Assembly (NCBI RefSeq): GCF_014066305.1
Contig: NW_023501077.1
Span: 1-64,000, forward strand
Length of the DNA stretch: 64,000 nucleotides
Direction of reading: 5' to 3'
From: Letharia columbiana
Taxonomy: Eukaryota > Ascomycota > Lecanoromycetes > Lecanorales > Parmeliaceae
This document shows, one piece after another, positions 1 through 9,590 of this stretch. The translations under genes and the position numbers were made by a program. Each line of letters starts with the position of its first letter. Positions within the stretch are counted from its first letter, which is position 1. Under the pieces are notes generated by a model, which saw nothing but the letters and a program-made list of their open reading frames with translations, was not told the origin of the DNA and made no database searches.

Positions 1-180
1 AGTTTAAGATATTATATATAAAGAATCTTCTCTAACGATTATTTTATAGAAAGATTTAATTAAAAATTAATTTTATTTAGATACCAATATAATAATAATT
101 ATATTCTATTTATAGTTATAATTAATTTTTATTTATATATATAAATTAAATATATAGTATTAAAAAGTAATATAAAAAAG
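1..180. other. AT-rich non-coding DNA
   Basis: Almost entirely A and T with no open frame of useful length. It resembles the mutated repeat DNA that fills the right part of the window and is probably the end of another decayed element extending beyond the left edge. Confidence 0.5.
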
Positions 181-505
181 TATCTGTAAATCTAAAAAGT
201 TCCTTTTCGTATAATTTCCGCCGGGTTCGTATCATAAGCACGATTTAGCACGATTTAGTCTATTAAGCAGACTTTATCTATATCTAATCCTTTCCGCCAG
301 TTCTATTAGTTTAGCAACTTTAAAAATTTTAATAACTTTAAAAATTTTACGTAATGCACTCTAAGTACTATTCTATATACGAAGTATATATGATATTAAT
401 ATATATCATTATCAATATACGCATTATTATGCGCTATATTAGAGTATTATCTACGCGACTAATTTTATTAAATCATCTAATTCCGTAGCTAAATTTGAGT
501 TCTCT
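181..505 (+). mobile_element. Left part of a TA-type MITE (copy 3, truncated)
   Basis: The start reads TATCTGTAAATCTAAAAAG, the C-to-T and G-to-A mutated form of the terminus CATCTGCAAATCTGAAAAG that begins the complete copies near 28851 and 55444. The homology, in the same orientation as the 55444 copy, runs through the characteristic 'agcacgatttagcacgattt' and 'cctttccgccagttctatta' segments to about 505. There it stops at an unrelated sequence, so the right half and right terminal repeat are missing. It encodes nothing; it is a relic of a non-autonomous DNA transposon. Confidence 0.75.
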
Positions 506-919
506 TCGTATTTTTAAAAAGAGCTAGTTCGAGGTGATAAGTAGACTATTCTTTATAGTATTTTACTATACTATAGAGCCTCGATATAGTATAACGTCTT
601 ATTTAGATAGATATATAGTAAGATCAAAAACAATGCCCATATTTTGGTGTTGCGCCGGACTTATCGGATTTAAAATCGGGTATTATCAGGTATCGGGCAC
701 TTCCGGGTATATACGAATATGCAATCAGGGGTACAGCTGCAGGGATATTCTGTCACAAAAAAGTAGAGTGTCCGAATCTCGGATACTATGCTGTACTACT
801 TTGCAACCAAGGAATTTTAGCATACATTTTGTTCGAACTTTTCAAGATGCTGCCCATTGGCCCATGAAATCATTGGAAATCGCATTTGTATCCAGACTCT
901 CTCACAAGGTTCTCACCCA
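506..919. other. Non-coding transition from repeat DNA to gene island
   Basis: Base composition changes from AT-rich to ordinary near 620-640. A 130-codon open frame on the plus strand (534-926) crosses the junction. It starts inside mutated repeat sequence, has no recognisable domain and overlaps the 3' end of the minus-strand gene, so I do not treat it as a gene. The stretch after about 640 probably holds the 3' untranslated region and terminator of the 920-2570 gene. Confidence 0.5.
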
Positions 920-2570
920 TTACTGAGCACCCTTCCTGTCCTTTTTCAAGGGGGATATGGCACCGAAAGTACTCACGCTGGGACCAATTGCTTTGCGAGG
1001 CCCAAGTTTTGAAGCCCCGAGTCCCCCTTTCCCCAGCGTCCCAAACCCTTTGACACCACCAAGCAGTCCTCGGTCACCTTTGAGTGTATCCCCCTCATCC
1101 TCGTCAAACAGTGTCTTCCCAAGACCACCTCCGAGCAGCTTTCTCTTCCTCTTTTTCATTTCGAGACCGCCATAAAATATCTCGTTGGAGGAACCTTTGT
1201 TGCCTGCGGGCTCGCTCATGCTCGTCGTTGATCCTTCATTCTCAACATTCTCCTCTGCAACAAATTCTAAGGTGGGCGCAGCTTTTGTCCTTCGCGCAGG
1301 GGCTCTTGAGTTGATTCTGCCTGTCTTCGCATTTCCAAGTACACCGACTATTTTCGTTTGTACAACGTTTTTCATGGCGTCAGACGTGTCCACCGGGTCA
1401 GAGATTGCCTCGGACGACGCCGCCTTTTGGTTGGCAGTCCCAATCAGGCGATCAGATCCTTTGACATGCTCTTCGTCATGTCCACTAGCGTCGTCTGAAG
1501 GTGGGCTTTCTGGAGCCACGCTCGCCGTTCGATTGAGGAAAGGAGTGATGGAAAATGTGGATTTCTCGCCAATCAGAGTTGACTTCCGCTTGCTCTTCTT
1601 CGCAGCTGGAAGGTCTCCGGGCGTACCGATTATTGTATCGGCATCTATGTGCGCAGCTGCTCGTTTATGTGGGTTCCCGGCCACGAACGTGGTTGAGTCC
1701 ACCGACGCGGATGCGCGACTTGATGTGCTGTGATTGGATGCTTGTGCTGTCTGCATGGACGTTTGCGCTTCTTTGAGCTGCTCCTTAGTAGACTTCAATT
1801 TGTTCCTGAATGCATCCAACCGAGACTCCAGTGTTGTTATCCTGTTTTCTGATTGAGTGGAACTCTTTTGAGCCTCGCGCTCTACCTTCTGTCGTTCTCG
1901 ACGTTCTTTTGCAAGATCCGCTTGCAAATTCTCTAATTGGGATTCAAGTTTGGCGTCTTCAGCCTGTAATTTACCCTCCTTAGCTAGCACTCGCTGGGTG
2001 GCACGCTTTTCTCTTTCCAGCTCCACCTGCACCGTGCTCAATTGCTGCTGTAGAGACAGTTTCTCCGCAAGCAACGACTGATGTGATGCGGCTTGAGATC
2101 GCAAGTGGTCGACCTCGGGTTTCAATGCTGACAGCTCGCGGGCTAGGGTGAGCTTCTCCGTCAGCAATTTCGTAGAGTCCATGGTCACTCCGTGCAAAGA
2201 ATTGAGTTCTGCCTATGATGAGAAGTAAGCTTGTCTATGGCATTAATATTGTGCTTGTGTTCGCAAATACCTTCAATGTTTCAACTTCTCGTGATTTGAT
2301 TCGTAATTTTTCCTGTGCGCTTTCAAGTCTTCGGCCACAGACTTCCAGATCCTCTTGGAGACGCTCGTTGAATCTTTCCAGCCGATCAATGCGATCGTCA
2401 TCTTGAGACAATTGTGTGTGTAGGTCGTCGTTGTCATCCTCCAAGAGTAGTGTGCGTACTCGAAGCTGCCTGAGCCGTTCTGCATCACAAACAGCTTCAA
2501 CCTGGCAACAAGTTCTTTGGTAAGCCAGCTCGAAGGCACGAGACTCGAGGGCCAACTGTAACTGCTCCAT
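920..2570 (-). CDS. Fungal coiled-coil protein, two exons, function unknown
   Basis: The coding sequence is complement(join(920..2212,2271..2570)), about 530 residues. The ATG at 2568-2570 is the first possible start because an in-frame TAA lies just upstream; the open frame beyond it begins with GTG. A 58-bp intron (2213-2270, GT...AG) joins the exons in phase 0 and keeps the heptad pattern running. Residues 1 to about 260 are rich in Glu, Gln, Lys, Arg and Leu and look like a long, interrupted coiled coil. A Ser-rich linker and a basic KKSKRKS stretch (likely nuclear localisation) follow, then the short motif STFSITPFLNRT near residue 320, an acidic/Ser segment, and a C-terminal ~100 residues that is Lys- and Gly-rich (MKKRKRKLLGGGLGK, repeated GLLGG/LGKGGLG). 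There is no enzyme motif. The architecture suggests a structural nuclear protein, for example at chromatin, spindle or kinetochore, but this is inference. It is divergently arranged with the oligosaccharyltransferase gene. Confidence 0.85.
2213..2270 (-). other. Intron of the coiled-coil gene
   Basis: On the minus strand it begins GTATTTGCG and ends CATCATAG, 58 bp. Removing it joins ...GAAACATTGAAG to GCAGAACTC in frame; reading through it instead meets a stop after about 11 codons. Confidence 0.85.
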
Positions 2571-2800
2571 TGCGCTCGACACTTAGGTCAACAATGCGAT
2601 TCTTCTCAAATCATAACATCTCGTTAAAGTCAAGGAGGAAGACGCGTGAATGCCAAAAGTAAACAAAACCAGCACTAGTGCTAAGCTGCGGCATTTAGTC
2701 TAATATAACGGATAAACGATAATGCGAAGGCCAGAAATGTAAAAACGACCTGTATTGCTGTTTATTCTCACACCCACAACTGATACCCTAGTGAGCCAGA
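2571..2800. promoter_or_regulatory. Shared divergent promoter region
   Basis: About 230 bp separate the two start codons, so both promoters and 5' leaders must lie here or overlap. I see no clear TATA box or known operator. The segment is of ordinary composition and not visibly mutated, unlike the repeats. A pyrimidine-rich run (tgtttattctcacacccac, around 2759-2777) precedes the plus-strand ATG, as is common in fungal leaders. Confidence 0.6.
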
Positions 2801-3971
2801 ATGAACTTGTCCGGTTTACTCGCTCTGACACTGCTGCCTATTCTATGCCTTGGGGCAAAAAAACCATCATTTGTTGGGACTTTTGAAGATTACCATGTCA
2901 AATCACAATCATCCGCACCTTTGCGACTAGATGATGCTTCGTACGACGATTTGACGGCAATTCCTCGTAATTATTCCGTGGTCGTTCTTCTTACCGCTCT
3001 GGAAGCACGCTTCGGCTGCCAACTATGCCGTGAGTTTCAACCTGAATGGGATCTGCTCGGACGAAGTTGGGCAAAGGGAGACCGACATGGAGACTCTCGA
3101 ACTCTGCTGGGGACTCTAGATTTCGCAGATGGGAAGGGGACATTCCAGAAGGTACTTCCTTACGAATGTGGCATTGATGCTGCCAGTGGCTGGCTTTTGC
3201 TTACAGCTGCTCCCTAGCTTATGCTACAAACGGCTCCCATCTTTCTTTTATTTCCACCAACAACCGGTCAGAATGCAAAGCGAGACGGGCAGCCCATTCG
3301 ATATGACTTCACAGCTGGGTGAGTTGTGTGGAAGACCTCGATGCGCCCCTTGGCTGACTTTGGTGATCTCGAAGTCCCCAGTCCGCCGAGCAAGTGGTTG
3401 GATGGATTAGTCGTTATTTGCCAGACGGTCACAAACCCGCCATACAACGACCCTTAAATTATGTTCGCATCATCACGGTCACTACTACTCTCCTTGGCAT
3501 TGTGTCCTTCTTGAGTGTCGCATACCCATACATCTTACCCGTGATACAAAACAGAAATCTGTGGGCTGGAATTAGTCTAATCACCATTCTACTGTTCACG
3601 AGCGGTCACATGTTCAATCACATCAGGAAGGTCCCATACGTGGCAGGGAATGGCCAAGGTGGTATATCCTATTTCGCTGGTGGATTCTCCAATCAATTCG
3701 GCATGGAGACCCAAATTGTAGCTGCTATGTGTATGTTCTCCTAGTCGACGTCGGCTCTTAGCACTTTCACACTAATGGTCTTCACTTAGATGGCACTCTT
3801 TCGTTCGCAACCATAGCCTTAGCGCTAAGAGTACCTCGCATGTCAGATCCCAAGAAGCAGCAACTGGCAATTTTCATTTGGGGGGGCGTGATGTTTAGCA
3901 TGTACAGCTTTTTGCTCAGCGTCTTCAGGATCAAGAACGGGGGCTATCCTTTTCATTTGCCGCCATTCTGA
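2801..3971 (+). CDS. OST3: Oligosaccharyltransferase subunit, Ost3/Ost6 (gamma) family
   Basis: Join(2801..3151,3218..3318,3375..3730,3790..3971), 990 nt, 329 residues, the usual length for the family. Ost3/Ost6 is the oxidoreductase-like subunit of the ER N-glycosylation complex: a lumenal thioredoxin fold that transiently traps substrate Cys to aid glycosylation of nearby sites, followed by four membrane helices. Seen here: a signal peptide (residues 1-18, hydrophobic, ending near LCLGA), a thioredoxin-like domain with the CxxC redox pair C73-Q-L-C76, the family segment TAPIFLLFPPTTGQNAK directly after intron 1, and YDFTAG-PQSAEQV across intron 2. Exon 3 then gives two hydrophobic segments (IITVTTTLLGIVSF..., LWAGISLITILLFTSG) and exon 4 two more, ending in a short polar tail. 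An in-frame TGA at 2792-2794 supports the start. All splice phases agree. It could be called OST6; the sequence alone does not decide between the paralogues, and filamentous fungi usually have one gene. Confidence 0.95.
3152..3217 (+). other. OST3 intron 1
   Basis: 66 bp, GTACTTCC...CCCTAG, phase 0. Splicing replaces an unrelated tail (in-frame TAG at the acceptor) by the conserved LMLQTAP segment. Confidence 0.85.
3319..3374 (+). other. OST3 intron 2
   Basis: 56 bp, GTGAGT donor, CTGAC branch point at about 3354-3358, acceptor AAG. The AG three codons further on would break the frame; the upstream acceptor restores the family sequence GPQSAEQV. Confidence 0.85.
3731..3789 (+). other. OST3 intron 3
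   Basis: 59 bp, GTATGT donor, CTTAG acceptor, phase 1. It joins AAMY to GTLSFATIAL, giving a continuous last pair of membrane helices. Confidence 0.85.
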
Positions 3972-4107
3972 CAGTCGACATGAAGATCTCAAAGCAGCTG
4001 TTGGTGTTATTAGAGCGTGATGGTATGAAAACCCTGTGTCGATAGAGAAGGCAAACAGAGACCATGTTACCGTATACTGGAATGCATACACACTACAGCT
4101 TTGATAG
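3972..4107 (+). other. OST3 3' region
   Basis: Non-coding sequence of ordinary composition after the TGA, presumably the 3' untranslated region. An open frame on the minus strand here (3843-4091) is only the antisense of exon 4 and the trailer. No polyadenylation signal could be chosen with confidence. Confidence 0.5.
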
Positions 4108-4392
4108 GTCTCATGGGCTCTGAGTGCAGCAATATCAGAAAGTACCCTTCGTACGGGCGTTCAAGCCTGCTCCACTACAAATCAGCTACTCAGCATAGCC
4201 ATCATACTTCTTGTGTTCATGGTAACGTTTAATCAAAGGCATCGGTTTCAGTGCCTTCCTCTACAGATCTTCACGGTCATCATCGGGCATGTCTTCCTTT
4301 CGATGGCCTGCTTGCTGCTGGCATCCACGGCAATCACTACGATCCCATGGTGGTATGCGTCATCCTTGGCCCTGTGTTGGGCCATAGACTAG
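4108..4392 (+). pseudogene. Possible exon or remnant of a membrane protein (uncertain)
   Basis: A frame open for 94 codons begins right after a candidate splice acceptor (ttgatag) and has no obvious ATG of its own at the front. It contains two hydrophobic stretches, LLSIAIILLVFMVTF and IFTVIIGHVFLSMACLLLA, and a further PWWYASSLALCW before the TAG. A 45-bp in-phase GT...AG segment between the first two could be a small intron. The composition is that of the gene island, not of the repeats. No family was recognised. It may be the remains of a gene cut by the repeat boundary just downstream, an extra exon set of a short gene starting near ATG 3980, or chance. A second frame (4251-4433) is also open but is less protein-like. 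Confidence 0.3.
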
Positions 4393-4492
4393 CTCAGCTG
4401 TTTCTCGAATGGTCAGAAGTCCGATCAGGGTAATTGCTACGTTGAATTTTCGGCAACCAGTAATAGACAGGTTTAGCAATGTGATTTAAAAT

Positions 4493-4636
4493 AGGCAGCT
4501 ACTACGCGTACAGCCCCTACCCAGTAGGCGTACAGCCCCTATCTACTAGGCGTACAGCCCCCCTAATCGAGTTAGCGGCCGCGCGGAAGCTAACGAATAT
4601 TAACCGGAAATGGTAAAGAACCCGCATCTAGTCTCT
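4493..4636 (+). repeat. Left terminal inverted repeat
   Basis: About 144 bp, the inverse of 5166-5372. Contains three tandem 'ggcgtacagcccc(c/t)' units and ends at agtctct. Confidence 0.8.
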
Positions 4637-5165
4637 GCCGAATGCCTTCACAGTAGGATATGGTAGTAGAACCAACTCCCACCCCACCGCCCGCCTACAT
4701 CCCTCGCTCAATAGGCAAGGATCAGAGCGCATACCTACACCTACCTCTACACCTACCTCTACACTGCAAGCGTCACAGCGGGGGGGTTTGCGACCGCTGC
4801 AGCAGCCACCCCGACGACTAGGCATTATACGAGGGCGGCGAGGTGGGCAGGCTGAACAGGCTACAAGAGGAGGACAGCGAGGTGGTGCTACACGATGACA
4901 GCGAGGTGGTACTACACAGGCCTACATACAGGGTAACGAGGCTATATTCAATACGTTTCAGATGTAGGAAGATCAGCTGGCCGATGATGGGCGTATTTTT
5001 AGTAGCAAGCAGAGAGGGTAGCCAGCCAATCAGCTATCGCCATAGAGAAATTATTCAAAAACCTCACTAATCGACGAATTGAAACCGTCCGATATTAGAA
5101 ATCTACAGGGAGAGACATAGAGAGGCTTGCCCTGCTACCACTAAGCATCTCCGCAAGAATCTCGA

Positions 5166-5372
5166 AGAGACTAGATGCGGGTTCTTTACCAATTTCGATT
5201 AGTATCCGTTAGCCCATGCGAGTTCTTTACCATTTTCGGTTAGTACTCGTTAGCTTCCGCGCGGCCGCTAACCCGATTAGGGGGGCTATACGCCTAGTAG
5301 ATAGAGGCTATACGTCTATTAAATAGAAGTTATATATTTAATAGATAGAGGCTATACGCGTAGTAGCTATCT
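5166..5372 (-). repeat. Right terminal inverted repeat, with internal duplication
   Basis: The inverse of the left repeat. The blocks around 5181-5220 and 5222-5262 are tandem copies of one left-arm segment. Outer units are more AT-rich than the left arm, so mutation has been asymmetric and increases toward the AT-rich side. Confidence 0.75.
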
Positions 5373-5692
5373 TAAAAGAATAATTTAAAACGAAAAGAGT
5401 AATAATCTAATAGGCTAACTATATAGAGTAGTTATTAGTCTTATCGATTACTTATAAATTAAATTATTATTTTATATTATAAAATAGTAATTTAATTATA
5501 AAGTTATTCTATACGACGTTAACGTAATTACTTATTTAGATATATAAAATTAAATAAATAATTAATAAATCTATTAAGCTCTTATTATATATATCTTCTA
5601 TCTTTTAATAAGTAATAACTAAGCGAAAAGAGATTTTTAATACTTATATATTAAATATAAGATTTATAAAGAAGTTTTAATCTAGAAGAAAC
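5373..5692. other. AT-rich non-coding DNA
   Basis: No open frame and no recognised repeat end. Composition is that of the RIP-mutated block. Confidence 0.5.
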
Positions 5693-5875
5693 TATTAAAA
5701 TTCGAATTACGTAACTCTTAGCGTCTTAGTAATTATATAACTATATTACGTAATATATCTTAGCGCGCTTATATTAAGTTACTCTTTTCTTTTATAGAAC
5801 TCTATAATTAATATAATTAAGTATTTTATTTTTAATTTTAATAAATTATAAATTTAAATTATATTTAATAACTAT
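5693..5875 (+). repeat. Copia-type LTR relic 1
   Basis: Aligns to the much better preserved LTR at 57871 (start TGTTGGAATTCGG). Here the start is TATTAAAATTCGAATTACG, i.e. the same with G-to-A and C-to-T changes, followed by the shared segments tcttagcgtctta, gttactcttttctttta, agaactctataattaa and aataaattataaattt. Confidence 0.75.
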
Positions 5876-5987
5876 CTTACGAAAGCTACTATATATGAGA
5901 ATTTACTATTAATTAAAAATAGATAAACTATTAACGATAATAATACGATTTATATAATAAGAACTATATATCGAATATAGTTAAATT

Positions 5988-6170
5988 TATTAAAATTCGA
6001 ATTATATAATTTTTAGCGTCTTAATAATTATATAACTACGTTATATAATATATCTTAACGCGTTTATATTAAGTTACTCTTTTCTTTTATAAAACTCTAT
6101 AATTAATATAATTAAATATTTTATCTTTATATTTTAATAGATTATAAATTTAAATTATATTTAATAATTA
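5988..6170 (+). repeat. Copia-type LTR relic 2
   Basis: Same family and direction as 5693-5875, starting 295 bp later. Two LTRs this close imply either a tandem insertion or an element that lost nearly all of its interior. The sequence after it is homologous to that after the LTR at 57871, so this LTR is the 5' LTR of the following relic. Confidence 0.7.
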
Positions 6171-7354
6171 TTTTAATAATAATATAATCTATCGCTATAA
6201 TTATAATTATTTTTAAATATTTATATTTATTATAATAAAGATAATTATAATTATAAAAGACTTTATTAATTTTCTTAATATAAAATTTTTTTATTTTAAA
6301 ATAATTATTTTAGATTTAAATAATTATAATTTATTTATAATTTAAGAGCTAAAAGCTATTATTTAAATATTTTTACTTTTTACTTAAAATAATATAAAGC
6401 GAGTTAAAATATATTATATCTAGCTAAGACTATTAAAATTATTATATAATTAATTAAATTATATTATTATTAAGATCTTTAAAATATTATTAATTTTTTT
6501 ATATAAAATATATTAAATAAAAAAATAATATATTTTTATTTATATATTATAAATATTAAAGAATTAAATAATAAATATCTTATTTAGATTTTATATTTAT
6601 TTAATTATAAAATATTTATAATAAAGATTAGAAATTAATTATTTTAACTATTATTAAAAGAAGTATAATTTAAAAAAAAATCTTAGCTTTAATATTAATT
6701 ATATAATTTTTAATTATTATTAATAAAGATATATTAATTAAAAAAATAAGAATCTTAATCTTAAAAGTAAAAGAAGAAAGAAATTTCTATTATTATAAAG
6801 AAGTCTTAATATAAATATTTATTTTAAAAATAAAATACCTCGATAGTAAATAAATAATTTTATAATTAATCTTAATCTTAAATTTTAATTAAATTAATTT
6901 TAAAGAAGATAAATAAAGCTTTTAATTATTAAGATAATTAATATAACTTTAATAATATAATACTATATTTATATATAAAAAATAGATTTTTATTATTATA
7001 ATATTCTTAAATTATTTTAATATTTTTAATATTTATTAATTATTTAATTTTTTAATAAAATATTATTTACTATTTTAAATATTAATAGATAATAAATCTT
7101 TATAAATAAAAATTTAAATTATATTAAATTAATTTTAAAATTTAATAAGACTTCTTTTATATATTTAAATTTTTAATATATTATAAAAAATATTTTAATA
7201 GCGAAAGTAAATATTATAGATTATATTTAATAGATAGAAGCTAGTAGCTAATAGCTTAATATGGCTTAGCATTAAGATATATTTAGATAATTAGATTTTA
7301 TAGAAGAAGTAGTATCTTTTTACTACCTAAGAAACGTCTTTCTTAGAAATGAGA
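6171..7354 (+). mobile_element. Copia-type internal relic after LTR 2
   Basis: The first several hundred bases align with 58056-58400, for example 'aaaataattatttta' and 'aaagcgagttaaaatatatt' here versus 'aaagcgagttaaagtatatc' there. No reading frame survives. The relic ends where satellite-carrying copy A begins. Confidence 0.55.
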
Positions 7355-9590
7355 TTTCTAAGAATTAGTATATATAATAGAATAAGGTAGGGCTAAGCTT
7401 AAAAATCTTGAATTTATATATGCAGTCAATTATAAATTCGAGTTCGCTACGCTCTTTAATTAGACCGGCTAAATTAGCCCGATAGTTCTCCCGCGCTTTT
7501 CTTATTAAAAATTTATATATGAAGTTTTACACTTTAAAGTACTTAGCTTACGATATATATAATTACTTTATAATTTCTCAAATTATAAAGCTCGCTTTAC
7601 GCTTTCTAACGCTATAAAAATTATAAAGTTTAGTCTACTATTAGTGAATTAAATAGATATTTAAATATAATAGTTATAATAGTTATACTAGACGCGTTCG
7701 AGATTAAATAATAATCCTTTCATCTATTTATTATTCTTTTACTATTCTATTAATTCTATTAATTCTACTAATTCTATTAATTTTATTAATATAAATATAA
7801 TCGTCTTCGATATTTCTCGTCTAAAGGTTACTTAACGTCTAAGATATATATATCTCTTTACCCGCCTCTTAGAGTCTCTACTAACGCCCTTAGGCGATAC
7901 TATCTCTTAAGACGCGTCGTAATTAATTATTTAATTATTTACTTAATTAGTTACTTAACTAGCTACTTAGTCTAATACTTTATAAGAGAAGAAGTAAGAG
8001 AAGAAACTATAATAGATAAATGCGGAGAATATTACGGAGAAATTAAGCGGTAATAAAGCTATTATCGTCAAGAATACGGCTTAGCTCTTTAAGATCTCAT
8101 ATTATATTAATTATTTACTTAGTTAGCTACTTAGCTAGCTACTTAATTTAATACTCTATAAAAAAAGAAGTAAAAGAAGAAATTATAATAGATAAATGCG
8201 AAGAATACTACGAAGAATACTATAAAGAATATTGCGGAGAAACTAAGCGGTAATAAAGCTATTATCGTTAGAAATACAGCTTAGCTCTTTAAGATCTTAC
8301 GTTATATATCTCTACGATTTCATATTAAATTATTACTTAGCAAGCGGAGAATATTATTATAACTTAATCTATTATCTCTACTATATTAAGAAGTAAGAGA
8401 AGAAACTATAACAGATAAATACGAAGAATACTATAAAGAAATTAAGCGGCAATAAGGCTCTAGCACTAAGAATAGGCTTAGCTCTCCAAGATCCTATATT
8501 ATATACTCTCTACGATTCTATATTAAATTATTATTTAGTAAACGAAGAATATTACTATAATTTAGCCTATTATCTTTACTAAATTAAGAAGTAAGAGAAG
8601 GAATTATAATAGATAAATATGAAGAATACTACAGAGAATTCAAGCGGTAATAAGGCCACCATCGTTAAGAACACGGCTTAGCTCTCCAAGATCTTACGTC
8701 ATATACTCTCTACGATTCTATATCAAATCATCACTCAACAAGCGAAGAATATCACTATAACTTAGTCGTTCCACATTAAATCATCACTTAGCAAGCGGAG
8801 AACACCACTACAACTTAACCTATCATCCCTACTACATTAAGAAGTAAGAGGAGGAACTATAACAAACAAATGCGGAGAACACTACGGAGAACACTATGAA
8901 GAATACTACGGAGAAACTAAGCGGCAATAAGTCACCATCGTCAAGAACACGGCTTAGCTCTCCAAGATCTCACGTCATATCAGTCATCCACTTAGTTAGC
9001 CACTCAGCTAGCCACTCAGTCTAATACTCTACAAGAGAAGGAGCAAGAGGAGAAACTACAACAGGCAAATGCGGAGAACACTGCGGAGAAACCAAGCGGC
9101 AATAAGGCCACCATCGTCAAGAACACGGCTCAGCTCTCCAAGATCCCACGTTATATGCTCTTCACGGTTCCATATCAAATCATCACTCCGGAATAATACA
9201 TATTTAGACGAATTGAAACCGTCCGATGTCTATAGCTATTTCATTATTCGAAAAATTTCACTACGGCAGAAGATATTGTGGGATTCACACCACTAATTAG
9301 ACGTTGTTCCATTTCTTTCCGATATTTCGATACTTCTTGCCATAAGAATATAGCCTTTCTCTATTTTTATAGATAATTATTACACCTTCCTAATTAGGCC
9401 TTAGCGCGCCCTCTCCGCACATATATACCTATATACTATATAGATTAAATTATTTTATAGTAGTGAAGTAGGTCAAAAACGCATAGCAAGCGATTAGGTT
9501 CGATTTAACTTAGGCTAGGCTAAAATTCGATTCAACTTAGAAAAATCCAACTCTATAAATTTAATTCTAGTCTTTACTTATCTTATACTA
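7355..9590 (+). repeat. Satellite-carrying repeat, copy A
   Basis: One of four copies in the window. Starts attagtatatataatagaa, followed by the conserved left domain (agagttcgctacgctc type, cttctac/tatataaattttt, agcgtaaagcgag in other copies), a short attaattct minisatellite, an array of ~200-bp units (about 7980-9190) and the right domain (gaattgaaaccgtccgat at 9210, attcacaccactaatta, cctaattaggccttagcgcg). It ends near aatccaactctataaattta...ctttact. The array becomes less mutated from left to right: the last units at 8760-9190 are nearly as GC-rich as copy C. No intact gene; a 75-codon frame at 9069-9296 runs from a satellite unit into the right domain and matches frames in copy C. Confidence 0.8.

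Larger units (their letters stand above)
4493..5372. mobile_element. Non-autonomous element with long terminal inverted repeats
   Basis: The left end AGGCAGCTACTACGCGTA is matched, inverted, by the right end TACGCGTAGTAGCTATCT with transition differences. Homology between the ends continues inward for about 144 bp on the left (4493-4636) and about 207 bp on the right (5166-5372). It includes short tandem units (cgtacagcccctatctac type), a GC-rich gcggccgcgcggaagctaac block and agaacccgcatctagtctct. The right arm is longer because a ~41-bp ttctttacca...cgttagc block and the tandem units are duplicated. The middle (4637-5165) has ordinary composition but no convincing gene; short open frames at 4628-4825 (-) and 4843-5070 (+) come from low-complexity repeats. 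Possible imperfect TTAAAA duplications flank the ends. It sits between the gene island and the AT-rich block. Superfamily not assigned. Confidence 0.8.

Noticed and set aside
534..926. 130-codon plus-strand open frame
   Set aside because: It starts in mutated repeat DNA, crosses a composition boundary, overlaps the end of the minus-strand gene and resembles no domain.
957..1776. Several plus-strand frames over the coiled-coil gene
   Set aside because: They are antisense shadows of the 920-2570 coding exon, with Pro/Ser-rich low-complexity translations.
2273..2539. Second minus-strand frame over exon 1 of the coiled-coil gene
   Set aside because: Another frame of the same exon; the spliced frame keeps heptads and joins exon 2, this one does not.
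3843..4091. Minus-strand frame over OST3 exon 4
   Set aside because: Antisense of a recognised exon that completes the Ost3/Ost6 membrane domain.
4628..5070. Two short frames inside the TIR element
   Set aside because: Translations are dominated by short tandem repeats (VEVGVEVGVG, DSEVVLHDDSEVVLH) and lack any domain; most likely non-coding filler of a non-autonomous element.
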